Part shown: positions 1 through 8,342 of the stretch, piece by piece
How the letters are laid out: each line of letters begins with the position of its first letter
Position numbering within the stretch: position 1 is the first letter of the stretch
Assembly: GCA_910584825.1 (NCBI GenBank)
Contig: CAJUCI010000028.1
Span: 1 to 32,779, forward strand
Origin: an uncultured Duncaniella sp.
GTDB taxonomy: Bacteria; Bacteroidota; Bacteroidia; Bacteroidales; Muribaculaceae
Length of the DNA stretch: 32,779 nt
Reading direction: 5' to 3'
Notes under the pieces: model-generated
Database searches by the model: none
What the model was told of the DNA's origin: nothing
Seen by the model: the letters and a program-made list of their open reading frames with translations, nothing else
Program-made: the position numbers and the translations under genes

Positions 1-89
1 CTTCCCCTGAGGAGGAGTGAGGAGAAGGTCGTTGCACTTCTTATTGGAATCTTTCAATCATCAAAAAAATTAAAAAATCGCCCTCACCC

Positions 90-120
90 CTTGCCATCAT
101 AAAAAAAAGTGCTACCTTTG
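90..120 (+). promoter_or_regulatory. Bacteroides-type promoter of the SRP RNA
   Basis: A CTTG at 90-93 (-33 region) and TACCTTTG at 113-120 (-7 box) are 19 bp apart, matching the Bacteroidota housekeeping-sigma pattern. Transcription would begin a few bases downstream, right at the 5' stem of the SRP RNA. Nothing gene-like was seen in bases 1-89. Confidence 0.75.
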
Positions 121-123
121 CAC

Positions 124-226
124 CCGGGTAAGTCCTACACGACCAGCTCCCCGAGAACTCCGCCAGGTCTTGATCGAAGCAACGGTATCGGGTCGTAGCG
201 GTGCGATGTAGTCAGCTTACCCTTTT
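124..226 (+). ncRNA. ffs: Bacterial small signal recognition particle RNA (4.5S-type)
   Basis: RNA scaffold of the signal recognition particle; it binds Ffh and directs nascent membrane and secreted proteins to FtsY. The ends GGGTAAG (126-132) and CTTACCC (216-222) pair to close a long hairpin of about 100 nt. The apical part carries the conserved domain IV pieces GCCAGGTC (162-169) and GAAGCA (175-180) on opposite sides of the internal loop bound by Ffh. A strong promoter lies immediately upstream and the U-rich CCTTTTTTG run follows the closing stem. No competing open frame with coding character exists here. The exact ends are estimates; identity is by motif and fold, without a covariance search. 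Confidence 0.88.
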
Positions 227-265
227 TTGTGCCCGTAAGTTTTCTTAAATTAACATATACGTGTT

Positions 266-296
266 AAAAAACGCCCGTTCATCGGGCGTTTTTTAT
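266..296 (+). terminator. Intrinsic terminator after the SRP RNA
   Basis: ACGCCCG (271-277) and CGGGCGT (283-289) form a perfect 7-bp stem with loop TTCAT, followed by a T run at 289-294. An A run precedes the stem, so it could also work on the other strand. Confidence 0.8.
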
Positions 297-399
297 TTAC
301 ATTTGAACAAATAAAGATTGCTTAACGTTACAAGTTCATAAAGTATCATACTTACAAAACTATTTTTCCCTTCAAGTTTCATTTAACTTTATGAGAGTA

Positions 400-1596
400 A
401 TGAAAAAGCAACTGTTTCTCATGGCAGCCTTAGGCGGTGTCCTCATGGCAGCCAACGATGCAAACGCACAGGAGACCGTCGTGGTCGAAGAAAGCACAAT
501 CGCCGTAGAGCAAGTGCAGTGCAAGGACATCTACACACCCGGTTCATGGCGTGACAACTGGTATATCCAGCTCGGCGCAGGCATGCGTACCCCGCTCGTT
601 GAAAACGGCACCAAGGACCGCCACATCACAGCCATCTACAATCTGGCAGTAGGCCGCTGGATTTCACCCTATCTCGGCTTCCGCTTCTCGGGCTACTACG
701 GCTCGATGCACTGGAAGAGCGGACATATGGCATCGGCCCGCACAGCCAACCTCAACGTTGACTTCATGTGGGATATGTGCAACTCCATCGCCGGATACAA
801 CCCCTCACGCCCCGTATCAATCGTGCCCTACATCGGTCTCGGCGGCACATTCGTCTACCGCTTCCGCGGTGTCGAGGACGCCAACGACTATCAGGGCAAC
901 CGCCCCAAGCACAACCAGTGGATGCTCCCCGTGTCAGCAGGCTTGCAGCTCCGCTTCCGTCTGAGCGAGTATGTTGACTTCTTCGCCGAGGGCCGCGCAA
1001 TGTTCTATGGCGACAACTTCAACAACACCGTCACCGGCCGTCCCGTCGACATCGACGTGTCAGCCGTCGGTGGCCTCATCATCCACTTCACCGGCTCGAA
1101 GTTTGAGCGTTACAACCCCTGTGACTATGTAAACGCCCTCGCGGCAGCCAACGCTCAGGTCAACGACCTCCGCGGCGCGCTCGCCACCACATCGGCAGCC
1201 CTCGCAGCAGCCGAGGCCCAGCTCCCCTGCCCCGAAGTTCCCGAGGCTGTGGCAGTCGAGGAGACATCGACCACCATATTCCCCACTGTACGCTTCAAGC
1301 TCAACTCGGCTTACGTATCGTCAGAGGAGATGGTCAACGTCTACAACATCGCCGAATATCTCAAGGCTAACCCCGACGCACAGATTGTAATCCGCGGCTA
1401 TGCCGACAAGGACACCGGCACTGCAGCCTACAACATGAAGCTCTCCGAGCGTCGCGCCCAGGCCGTTGCTGACATCCTCACCGGCGACTACGGCATCTCA
1501 GCCGACCGTCTCATCCTCGAGGCCGCAGGTTCTGACACCCAGGTATATCCCACCAACGACTGGAACCGCATCGTAATCTTCGCAGCCCCCATCTGA
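400..1596 (+). CDS. OmpA-family outer membrane protein
   Basis: Structural outer membrane protein expected to anchor the outer membrane to peptidoglycan. A signal peptide (MKKQLFLMAALGG through ANDANAQ) is followed by a region of about 220 residues with alternating aromatic strands, consistent with an N-terminal beta barrel. A short Ala-rich linker (about residues 245-275) leads to a C-terminal OmpA-like domain of about 110 residues. That domain contains the YNMKLSERRAQAV stretch, where the conserved Arg of this family contacts diaminopimelate, and an upstream Asp-rich YADKD segment. The start at 400 gives a classical signal peptide; the in-frame ATG at 391 would add only MRV. The gene stands alone, with a hairpin downstream. 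The family assignment is solid; which peptidoglycan or ligand it binds is not shown. Confidence 0.9.
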   Translation: MKKQLFLMAALGGVLMAANDANAQETVVVEESTIAVEQVQCKDIYTPGSWRDNWYIQLGAGMRTPLVENGTKDRHITAIYNLAVGRWISPYLGFRFSGYYGSMHWKSGHMASARTANLNVDFMWDMCNSIAGYNPSRPVSIVPYIGLGGTFVYRFRGVEDANDYQGNRPKHNQWMLPVSAGLQLRFRLSEYVDFFAEGRAMFYGDNFNNTVTGRPVDIDVSAVGGLIIHFTGSKFERYNPCDYVNALAAANAQVNDLRGALATTSAALAAAEAQLPCPEVPEAVAVEETSTTIFPTVRFKLNSAYVSSEEMVNVYNIAEYLKANPDAQIVIRGYADKDTGTAAYNMKLSERRAQAVADILTGDYGISADRLILEAAGSDTQVYPTNDWNRIVIFAAPI

Positions 1597-1693
1597 TAGA
1601 GACCTCTCATTCTCCTCTCCATATCGTTGACAACAACTCTCCTCTAAACCATTGTCCCGACCCTAACCTTTCCTCGTGAACAATAGTTCCCCG

Positions 1694-1729
1694 TGCGCCC
1701 CGGCTCTCACCTGCGAGAACCGGGGCGCA
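1694..1729 (+). terminator. Probable terminator hairpin after the OmpA gene
   Basis: 15-nt arms at 1694-1708 and 1715-1729 (TGCGCCCCGG... against ...CCGGGGCGCA) pair with one mismatch around a 6-nt loop. No clean T run follows, only an AT-rich stretch, so termination strength is uncertain. It lies between the OmpA gene and the convergent DUF3037 gene and could serve both. Confidence 0.55.
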
Positions 1730-1773
1730 TACCGTTAATATATTTTCCTAAGTCATTCATAATCTGCCAGCTG

Positions 1774-2169
1774 TCACTCAGCCGGGAGCACCAGCTCGGC
1801 CATCAGGCGGTCAAAGGTCGCGTCGAGGTCGTCGGTCACGCCGGGATGCGGCCTTGACGTCTGGACACACGCGCTCCTCACCGCCGTGAGCCAGCGGAAA
1901 CGCTCATGCGCCTCAAGGCTGCCTATCGGGCCGGGGCATCCCGCCACAATCCTCGTGAACGAATCGAGCTGCGCCCTCAGCCCCTCGCCCCCCGAGCACG
2001 GGGCAAAGGCTTCAATCCGCGCCGGGTCACAGTGAAGGGCCACACGAATCCACCGTCTGCGCTTGCACATCATGATTAGCCCGACGTTCATAAACTCCTC
2101 ACGCTCCACGCGCGGCACAAAGCGTATCACGGCATACTCATACAAGTGTCTTTCTCGCATCGATGGCAT
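1774..2169 (-). CDS. DUF3037 family protein, partner of the HipA-like kinase
   Basis: A 131-residue soluble protein of the DUF3037 type, recognisable from the opening YEYAVIRFVPRVEREEFMNV, followed by GLIMMC and a basic patch. No enzymatic motif is visible. Its start overlaps the 3' end of the upstream HipA-like gene by 32 bp from the ATG at 2169, or 23 bp from the internal ATG at 2160, so the two are translationally coupled. DUF3037 genes are commonly found next to HipA_2-type kinases, from which I infer that the two proteins act together. Whether it is an antitoxin, an adaptor or a substrate is not known. It ends just before the OmpA gene's hairpin. Confidence 0.85.
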   Translation of the reverse strand: MPSMRERHLYEYAVIRFVPRVEREEFMNVGLIMMCKRRRWIRVALHCDPARIEAFAPCSGGEGLRAQLDSFTRIVAGCPGPIGSLEAHERFRWLTAVRSACVQTSRPHPGVTDDLDATFDRLMAELVLPAE

Positions 2170-2929
2170 AGTTTACGAAGATTTCAGAGTTTTCAAGTCT
2201 AAGTTTCAGGAATCGGGCATACACCTCGCGCTGCACTCCGGGAGGCGTATCGGGGTCGGCCTGCACGAGCCAGTCATCAGGTACGAGAGCCACCACACGG
2301 TCTATCACTTCGGGGGTTATGCGTCCGCGCATATATTCGTCAGCCTCCCTCAGTCGCGAGGCCGACGGGAGCAGGGCGTGGTCCTTGACATAGGCAAACG
2401 GCGTGAGAGCCGTCTTCTCCCACCCCGTCCATGCGTGATGAAAATAAAGCGACGCCCCGTGGTCGATAAGCCACAGTTCACGCCCCCACAGCAGCATATT
2501 GGTGTTGCGCACCGTGCGGTCGACATTGGTCAGAAACGCGTCGAGCCACACTATGCGCGACGCCGTGTCATCATCGGTGCGGTTGACGGTCACATCCCAC
2601 GTCAGCGCGCCGCTCAGGAAATGCAGCCCGAGGTTCAGCCCGCGGCTCCCCTTCAGGAGGTCCTGAATCTCCTCGTCGCCCTCCGTGCGCCCAAACTCCT
2701 CGTCGAGCGTCAGAAACACCAGTTCTGGCACCTTCAGCCCGGCCGCACGGGCCAGCTCGCCCCCTATCAGCTCGGCTATGAGCGCACGCGTGCCGTGGCC
2801 CGCGCCGCGAAACTTGACCACATACTTGAAGCCGTCGTCAGCCTCGGCCAACGCCGGGAGCGACCCGCCCTCGCGCAGAGGGGTGATGTAGCGCGTGACC
2901 TCGGCCGTGCGCAATTCCATATCATTCAT
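2138..2929 (-). CDS. HipA-like (HipA_2) kinase-fold protein
   Basis: Probable Ser/Thr kinase-fold protein related to HipA, about 263 residues, without the large N-terminal subdomain of E. coli HipA. Visible kinase features from the start at 2929 are: K39 in the strand KYVVKF (ATP-binding Lys), NVDRTVRNTN at 135-144 matching the HipA catalytic D...N pair (D137, N142), and D156 in LIDHG as the metal-binding Asp. The frame is open to 3040, but the TAACTTTG promoter at 2957-2950 lies inside that extension, so the start is the ATG at 2929 or at 2920. It is coupled to the DUF3037 gene. No HipB-like DNA-binding antitoxin is present, which separates this locus from classical hipBA. Its substrate is unknown. 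Confidence 0.85.
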   Translation of the reverse strand: MNDMELRTAEVTRYITPLREGGSLPALAEADDGFKYVVKFRGAGHGTRALIAELIGGELARAAGLKVPELVFLTLDEEFGRTEGDEEIQDLLKGSRGLNLGLHFLSGALTWDVTVNRTDDDTASRIVWLDAFLTNVDRTVRNTNMLLWGRELWLIDHGASLYFHHAWTGWEKTALTPFAYVKDHALLPSASRLREADEYMRGRITPEVIDRVVALVPDDWLVQADPDTPPGVQREVYARFLKLRLENSEIFVNYAIDARKTLV

Positions 2930-2949
2930 AATCACAAAATCATAAAGTA

Positions 2950-2957
2950 CAAAGTTA
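2950..2957 (-). promoter_or_regulatory. -7 box of the HipA-like operon
   Basis: TAACTTTG on the minus strand, about 20 bp before the chosen ATG at 2929. The -33 region is not well conserved. The box argues against longer start choices. Confidence 0.6.
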
Positions 2958-3079
2958 CAACAAATCCGCAACCCCATTATCCTCACCGCCCGAAAAATCT
3001 CACTCTCCGCCACCGCCCCCGCCGAGTGAATTTCTAACATTTATAATACTAAAAGCGTTAAACATAGGCGAAAAAATCG

Positions 3080-3087
3080 TAACTTTG
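3080..3087 (+). promoter_or_regulatory. -7 box of the serine acetyltransferase operon
   Basis: TAACTTTG sits 21 bp before the ATG at 3109. It overlaps an in-frame TTG at 3085, which therefore cannot be the real start. The divergent HipA-like promoter is about 125 bp away. Confidence 0.65.
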
Positions 3088-3108
3088 CAACCGATAACAG
3101 CTGAAATT

Positions 3109-4011
3109 ATGGTACACCACATCCCCTCACCCGCCCGCATAGACGAAACTGTGGACAGACTGTGCAGTCTTGACGACATGCACCACGTGTGTCCCGAGCG
3201 TCGCCACGAGGGGGAGCCGGTGCTCACCAACGTCTCCGTCAAGCGCATCGTCGAGCTTGCTTCGGGACTGCTGTTCCCCGGATTTTTCAACGACTCCATC
3301 GAATCACCGTCAGTGATGCGCTCCATGCTCACACTGGCGTGCCACGAGCTGCGCGGCCTTCTGACCCATCAGATTACCGCCGGGCTGTGCTTTGCCGACT
3401 CCACCTGCTCCACACCCCTGCGCGAGCTGCACGAGCGCGCCGTCGAGGCAGCCGACAGCCTCATCGAGTCGCTCCCCTCGCTGCGCAGCATCCTCGACAC
3501 CGACATCGACGCAACATATCTCGGCGACCCGGCAGCCACCTCGACCCACGAGGTGCTCGTGTGCTATCCCGGCATACGCGCCACCATCAGCCACCGCATA
3601 GCCCACCGTCTGCTCCAGCTTGAGGTGCCCATCATCCCTCGCATGATTTCCGAGCAGGCCCACTCGGCCACCGGCATCGACATCCACCCGGGCGCGTCGA
3701 TAGGCGAGCGGTTTGTCATCGACCACGGCACCGGCGTGGTGATAGGCGCGACGGCCATCATCGGCAAGAACGTCAAGCTCTATCAGGGCGTGACGCTCGG
3801 AGCGCGCAGCTTCGTGACCGACGACTCCAACAACCCCGTCAAGGGCATCCCGCGCCACCCCATCATCGGCGACGACGTGGTGATATACTCCAACTCCACC
3901 ATCCTCGGGCGCATCACCATAGGCTCGGGCGCCATCATCGGCGGCAACCTCTGGGTGACGCGCGACGTGGCTCCCGGCGAGAAGCTGGTCCAAGCCCGCC
4001 CCAAAATTTAG
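3109..4011 (+). CDS. cysE: Serine O-acetyltransferase (EpsC/CysE type)
   Basis: Transfers acetyl from acetyl-CoA to L-serine, giving O-acetylserine, the substrate of cysteine synthase. The protein has 300 residues: an alpha-helical N-terminal domain of about 180 residues, then a left-handed beta-helix of hexapeptide repeats. The active-site signature is clear: DIHPGASIG, then DHGTGVVIGATAIIG, with the two His residues that form the catalytic site in this family, followed by YQGVTLGARSF. The C-terminal segment GNLWVTRDVAPGEK is typical. The long N-terminal domain matches the Bacteroidales form rather than the shorter E. coli form. It is followed after 31 bp by the RNA methyltransferase, probably in one transcript. 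Confidence 0.92.
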   Translation: MVHHIPSPARIDETVDRLCSLDDMHHVCPERRHEGEPVLTNVSVKRIVELASGLLFPGFFNDSIESPSVMRSMLTLACHELRGLLTHQITAGLCFADSTCSTPLRELHERAVEAADSLIESLPSLRSILDTDIDATYLGDPAATSTHEVLVCYPGIRATISHRIAHRLLQLEVPIIPRMISEQAHSATGIDIHPGASIGERFVIDHGTGVVIGATAIIGKNVKLYQGVTLGARSFVTDDSNNPVKGIPRHPIIGDDVVIYSNSTILGRITIGSGAIIGGNLWVTRDVAPGEKLVQARPKI

Positions 4012-4042
4012 AATAACAATACAAAACTCCATACCAAGGCAT

Positions 4043-5704
4043 ATGTCACAAAAATTTGAAATGGTAGCCAAGACCCTCAAGGGTCTGGAAGATGTCCTCG
4101 CTGACGAGCTCCGCACCCTCGGAGCCGAAAATGTCGAGCCGGGATGCCGCATGGTGTCCTTTGAGGGCGACCTTGCCATGATGTACCGTGCCAACCTCTG
4201 CTGCCGCACGGCCTTGAGCATCCTGCGCCCCATCTACAAATTCATAGCCTCCGACCCTGACACACTCTACGAGATGGCCAAGGAGTATGACTGGGGGAGC
4301 GTGCTCACTCTGGGCAAGACATTCTCAATCGACACCACGAGCCACTCCAACGAGTTCACCCACTCGCGCTTCGTGACCTATCGCGTCAAGGACGCCATCG
4401 TCGACTGGTTCAAGGACCGCTTCGGTGCCGACAAGCGTCCCGGCGTGCGCCTCAACGATGCCGACGTCATGCTCAACGTCCACATCGACGGCACCCGCGT
4501 GACCCTCTCGCTCAACTCGTCGGGCGAGTCGCTCCACAAGCGCGGATGGCGCGTGGCCCAGACCGACGCCCCCATCAACGAAGTCCTCGCCGCCGGCATC
4601 ATACTCAAGAGCGGATGGCGCGGCGACTGCCCCCTCATCGACCCCATGTGCGGCTCGGGCACATTCCTCATCGAGGCCGCACTCATCGCTGCCGGCATCA
4701 AGCCCGGCTCGTTCCGCGAGTCATGGCCCTTCACGCAGTGGCGCGACTGGGACCCCGAGCTTTTTGACTCGGTGCTCAACGAGGGCGAGGCTCCCCGCGA
4801 GGAACTCCCCTACAAGATTTACGGCTCTGACATATCGCCCAAGGCCGTCGACATCGCCGAGCGCAACATCCTCTCGGCCGGAGTTGACGAGTACATCAAC
4901 CTGCGCGTGCGCTCCATCCAGCAGTGGGAGGAGGCTCCCGCCGCCGGCACCCCGGGTGTCATCATCACCAATCCCCCTTACGGCGAGCGCATAAACCCCG
5001 AGGATATCGAGGGGCTGTACCGCACACTCGGCACCAAGCTCAAGAAGGTGTTCTGCGGCTATCACTCATGGGTCATCTCGTCTAACGAGGACTGCCTGGC
5101 CCACATAGGACTCACCCCCTCGCAGCGCGAGCAGCTCCAGAACGGAGGCATTGACTGCGAACTGCGCGAGTACATATCCTTTGAAGGCTCCAAGAGCGAG
5201 TTCCGCGCCGCAGGAGGCTCCATCAAGACCGACCGCCCCTCAAAGAGCGAGAAGGGCAAGAAGTTTGCCCGCAAGTCTGACTCGGAATGGACACGCGATG
5301 CCCGCGACAAGGGCATGGGCGGCAAGCGTGGCGATAAGCCCGCAGGTGGCCGCCGCGGTCTGCCCAAAGACAATCCCCTGAGCGAGAAATACCGCCCCAA
5401 GACCGGCGGATATGCCCGCAGCGAAGAGCGTCGCCGCAAATTCAAGGAGGAGACCGCCCGCGACGGCGAACGCCGCTCGGGATTCCGCGACAACCGCGAC
5501 AGCTTCCGTGACCGTGACCGCAGCCGTGACAACCGCGACCGCGAAAACAATACCAACGAGGCCGAGGAACTGCTCTCACGCCGCCGCAACATCCACGCGC
5601 TCAAGAGCCTGGGCGAGACCCCTAAGATGCCTTCCATCCCCGCATCCGAAGGCCCGTTCATGCGCACTCGCCGCCGCTGGAAACGACCTGATTCTGAGCA
5701 GTAG
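4043..5704 (+). CDS. THUMP-domain class I RNA methyltransferase with long charged C-terminal tail
   Basis: SAM-dependent guanine N2-methyltransferase of the RlmL-N/YpsC family, expected to modify 23S rRNA. The N-terminal THUMP region (about residues 1-165) binds RNA. The Rossmann methyltransferase domain follows, with MCGSGTFLIEAALIA as the SAM-binding loop and TNPPYGERI as the catalytic NPPY motif. After about residue 395 the protein continues for some 155 residues in a highly charged, low-complexity tail rich in Arg, Asp, Lys and Gly, including alternating RD/RN repeats. Such a tail is expected to be disordered and to contact RNA. The family core is usually near 380-400 residues, so the tail is an addition. 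The exact target base cannot be told from sequence. Confidence 0.88.
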   Translation: MSQKFEMVAKTLKGLEDVLADELRTLGAENVEPGCRMVSFEGDLAMMYRANLCCRTALSILRPIYKFIASDPDTLYEMAKEYDWGSVLTLGKTFSIDTTSHSNEFTHSRFVTYRVKDAIVDWFKDRFGADKRPGVRLNDADVMLNVHIDGTRVTLSLNSSGESLHKRGWRVAQTDAPINEVLAAGIILKSGWRGDCPLIDPMCGSGTFLIEAALIAAGIKPGSFRESWPFTQWRDWDPELFDSVLNEGEAPREELPYKIYGSDISPKAVDIAERNILSAGVDEYINLRVRSIQQWEEAPAAGTPGVIITNPPYGERINPEDIEGLYRTLGTKLKKVFCGYHSWVISSNEDCLAHIGLTPSQREQLQNGGIDCELREYISFEGSKSEFRAAGGSIKTDRPSKSEKGKKFARKSDSEWTRDARDKGMGGKRGDKPAGGRRGLPKDNPLSEKYRPKTGGYARSEERRRKFKEETARDGERRSGFRDNRDSFRDRDRSRDNRDRENNTNEAEELLSRRRNIHALKSLGETPKMPSIPASEGPFMRTRRRWKRPDSEQ

Positions 5705-5711
5705 ATAAAGT

Positions 5712-5786
5712 AACGAGTTGAAAAAGTTAAGCTTATAGTCTATAAAGCAACGAGTTAAAAAAGTTAAGTCTATAGTTTATATAGTC
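5712..5786. repeat. Imperfect tandem duplication, unit about 37 bp
   Basis: Two adjacent AT-rich copies (5712-5748 and 5749-5786) begin AACGAGTT and contain AAAAAGTTAAG followed by TATAGT. They lie between the methyltransferase stop and the REP-like element. Related AGTTAA/TTAACT words occur near 14041-14057 and 19550-19565. Confidence 0.65.
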
Positions 5787-5802
5787 AAAACAGTGCCCGC
5801 AG

Positions 5803-5926
5803 GTAGGAGCGACGGCTTTAGCCGTCGATATGGCACGACAAAACTAACTTTAAAACCCGCGAAACACTATCCGATATATCGCACCAATCGTCGCCTCATT
5901 TCGACGGCTGAAGCCGTCGCTCCTAC
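5803..5926. repeat. REP/BIME-like element, copy 1
   Basis: The element starts GTAGGAGCGACGGC and ends with its inverse GCCGTCGCTCCTAC. Each end is also a small hairpin, CGACGGCTTTAGCCGTCG on the left and CGACGGCTGAAGCCGTCG on the right, preceded on its own strand by the GTAG tetranucleotide typical of REP sequences. The spacer of about 74 bp is closely similar to that of the copy at 11071-11195, with about a dozen differences. It ends 13 bp before the purD start codon, so it lies in the purD leader or promoter region. Confidence 0.85.
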
Positions 5927-5939
5927 AATACCATAAATA

Positions 5940-7337
5940 ATGAGTATTCAAACAACCCTCAATCCATACATATATCCCGTGAGCTCACAACCCGAAAAAA
6001 GCCCCTTCAACGCGGGCGAGACCCTTCAGGAAAAGACATCCCCTCTCACCGTACTCCTCCTCGGCTCAGGCGGCCGTGAATGCGCCCTGGCCTGGAAGAT
6101 AGCCCAAAGCCCCGCGCTCAAGCACCTCTACATAGCCCCCGGCAACGGCGGCACAGGCGCGTATGGTCAGAACGTCGACCTCTCGCCCCTCGATTTCGAC
6201 GCTATCGCACGTTTTGTCAGCGAGCATGGCGTGGACATGATAGTCGTAGGCAACGAAGACCCCCTCGTGGCCGGCATCTATGACTACTTCCAGGGCCGCG
6301 AAGGCGCGCCCCTCATCGTAGGCCCCTCCAAGGCCGGAGCCGCGCTCGAGGGCAGCAAGGATTTCGCCAAGCAGTTCATGGTGCGCCACAACATACCCAC
6401 CGCCCGCTACCGCAGCTTCACAGCCGAGACTGTAGCCGAAGGCGAGAAGTTCCTCGAGGAACTGCGTCCCCCCTATGTGCTCAAGGCCGACGGCCTCGCA
6501 GCCGGCAAGGGCGTGCTCATCATCGACAATCTTGACGAAGCCAAGGCGTCGCTCCGCGAGATGCTCTCGGGCATGTTCGGCAAGTCATCGGCCACAGTGG
6601 TCATTGAGGAGTTCCTCAAGGGCATCGAGTGCTCGGTGTTCGTGCTCACCGACGGTAACGGCGGCTATCGCATACTCCCCGTGGCCAAGGACTACAAGCG
6701 TATCGGCGAGGGCGACACCGGCCCCAACACCGGCGGCATGGGCGCAGTCAGCCCCGTAGCGTTTGCCGACGATGTGTTTATGAAAAAGGTCGAAGAGCGC
6801 ATCATCCTCCCCACCGTCAACGGCCTCAAGGCCGAGGGCATCACCTATCGCGGCTTCATCTTCCTCGGCCTCATCGAGGTGGGCGGCGAGCCTATGGTGA
6901 TAGAATACAACGTGCGCATGGGCGACCCCGAGACCGAGGTAGTGATGCTCCGCATCGCCTCTGACCTCCTGCCGTTGCTACGCGCAGCCGCCGAGGGATG
7001 CCTTGGCGACATGCCCCTCGCCATCGACCCGCGCTATGCCACCACAGTCATGGTAGTGTCGGGCGGCTATCCCGGCTCCTACCCCAAGGGCAAGGTCATC
7101 ACCGGCACCGACGAGTGCGGCGACGCCATACTCTTCCACGCCGGCACCAAGCTCAACCCTGACGGCACACTCGTGACCTCGGGCGGACGCGTCATCGCAT
7201 GCAGCTCCTACGGCAATGACATCGACGAGGCTCTTGCCGGTTCGTTCAAGGCCGCAAACGCGCTCGAATATGACGGCAAATACTTCCGCCGCGACATCGG
7301 TGCCGACCTCAAGGCCATCCTCAACCTGAAATCATGA
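5940..7337 (+). CDS. purD: Phosphoribosylamine-glycine ligase (GARS)
   Basis: Second step of purine synthesis: ATP-dependent joining of 5-phosphoribosylamine and glycine. The order of conserved parts is standard: N-terminal nucleotide-fold strand TVLLLGSGGREC, EDPLVAGIYD, the ATP-grasp region with LKADGLAAGKGV, the segment GDTGPNTGGMGAVSP, and RMGDPETEVV with metal-binding Glu/Asp residues. Two oddities stand out. About 35 residues precede the usual start of the family, with no ATG closer to the core. The His of the usual GREHALAWK motif is Cys48 here. The start codon lies 13 bp after a REP-like element. The stop overlaps the next gene's start (ATGA). Confidence 0.93.
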   Translation: MSIQTTLNPYIYPVSSQPEKSPFNAGETLQEKTSPLTVLLLGSGGRECALAWKIAQSPALKHLYIAPGNGGTGAYGQNVDLSPLDFDAIARFVSEHGVDMIVVGNEDPLVAGIYDYFQGREGAPLIVGPSKAGAALEGSKDFAKQFMVRHNIPTARYRSFTAETVAEGEKFLEELRPPYVLKADGLAAGKGVLIIDNLDEAKASLREMLSGMFGKSSATVVIEEFLKGIECSVFVLTDGNGGYRILPVAKDYKRIGEGDTGPNTGGMGAVSPVAFADDVFMKKVEERIILPTVNGLKAEGITYRGFIFLGLIEVGGEPMVIEYNVRMGDPETEVVMLRIASDLLPLLRAAAEGCLGDMPLAIDPRYATTVMVVSGGYPGSYPKGKVITGTDECGDAILFHAGTKLNPDGTLVTSGGRVIACSSYGNDIDEALAGSFKAANALEYDGKYFRRDIGADLKAILNLKS

Positions 7338-8284
7338 CCCGTCGGGAGACACGATTCACCAACATACTCCGTTCGCGCGGCGTGGGATGTATCCTCGCCG
7401 CGCTCTCGGCTTGGCTGACATGGAGATGCCTGCCCGGCCTGCCCGCCACGGGCTGGCTGGGGGTGTTTCCCGAGCTGTCATGCGTGGCCAATTACGCCGT
7501 GCTCCTGGCCATAGCCGTGGCTATGGTGGCCATCAACCGCAGTTTCACGCTGCTGCGCACGCTGTCGGTATTCTTCGCCGCCTACTTCCTCTTCATCACC
7601 GGCGTCACCCCCGGAGTGGCCGGAGTGTTCGGCACATCATCGCTGCTCGCGGCGGTGATGATGCTGTGCATGTGGACACTCTTCACCATCTACAACGAGC
7701 GGCGGAGCGACCGGCGCATATTCCTGATATTCTGCCTTCTGAGCGCGGGCGCACTGATTGACTGGAAATTCCTCTTCTACGTCCCGCTCTTCTTCGTCGG
7801 CATAGCCCAAATGCGCATACTGCGGTTCAAGAAGGTCATCGCCGCCATCATCGGCCTCATCACCCCGCCGTGGATAGTGTTCGGACTGGGACTGATGCCT
7901 GTGCCGCGTCTGCCGCACATCTTCTTCACCCCGCCCGCCATGCTCCTCGATATGCCCGGCGGATGGCCGTTCATCTGCACCGTACTGCTCACTATGGCCT
8001 CGGGATTTGTGTTCGGCACCACATCGCTCCTGCGCATACTCGGCTTCAACGCCCGCGCCAGGGCCTACAACGGCTTTCTCGCCCTGCTCGGTATCTACAC
8101 CGGGCTGCTCGCGGTGGTCAACTTCACCGCCCTGCCCGACTACGTGACCCTGCTCAACGCCTGTGTGGCGTTCCAGATAGGCCACTTCTTCCGCGCCACC
8201 GCCTCGCGCCGTGGCTACATACTCATCCTCGCGCTGCTGGCCGCCTACACAGGCCTGTATGTGTGGATGACGCTGACGGCATAA
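7334..8284 (+). CDS. Polytopic inner membrane protein of unknown function
   Basis: A 316-residue protein that is almost entirely hydrophobic, with roughly eight to ten predicted transmembrane segments separated by short basic loops such as YNERRSDRR and LRFKK. No transporter, enzyme or glycosyltransferase signature was recognised. A Pro- and aromatic-rich segment, GLITPPWIVFGLGLMP, lies in the middle. The ATG overlaps the purD stop by 4 bp, so translation is coupled, and pdxB follows after 58 bp. Position suggests co-expression with purD and pdxB, but no functional link follows from that alone. Confidence 0.8.
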   Translation: MTRRETRFTNILRSRGVGCILAALSAWLTWRCLPGLPATGWLGVFPELSCVANYAVLLAIAVAMVAINRSFTLLRTLSVFFAAYFLFITGVTPGVAGVFGTSSLLAAVMMLCMWTLFTIYNERRSDRRIFLIFCLLSAGALIDWKFLFYVPLFFVGIAQMRILRFKKVIAAIIGLITPPWIVFGLGLMPVPRLPHIFFTPPAMLLDMPGGWPFICTVLLTMASGFVFGTTSLLRILGFNARARAYNGFLALLGIYTGLLAVVNFTALPDYVTLLNACVAFQIGHFFRATASRRGYILILALLAAYTGLYVWMTLTA

Positions 8285-8342
8285 GTCCGCCCCCTCTCTC
8301 ATCCCCCTTCCGTAACCTTTCCCACGATTCTCCCCCACCCCT

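Noticed and set aside
2063..3037. Plus-strand frame of 324 codons opposite the HipA-like and DUF3037 genes
   Set aside because: Codon-bias shadow; both minus-strand genes have recognisable families and a promoter.
2930..3040. Longer HipA-like protein starting at 3040
   Set aside because: The -7 box at 2957-2950 lies within it, so it would not be fully transcribed.
3310..4233. Minus-strand frame of 307 codons across cysE and the methyltransferase start
   Set aside because: It overlaps two well-supported genes and its His/Asp/Gly-rich translation shows no family.
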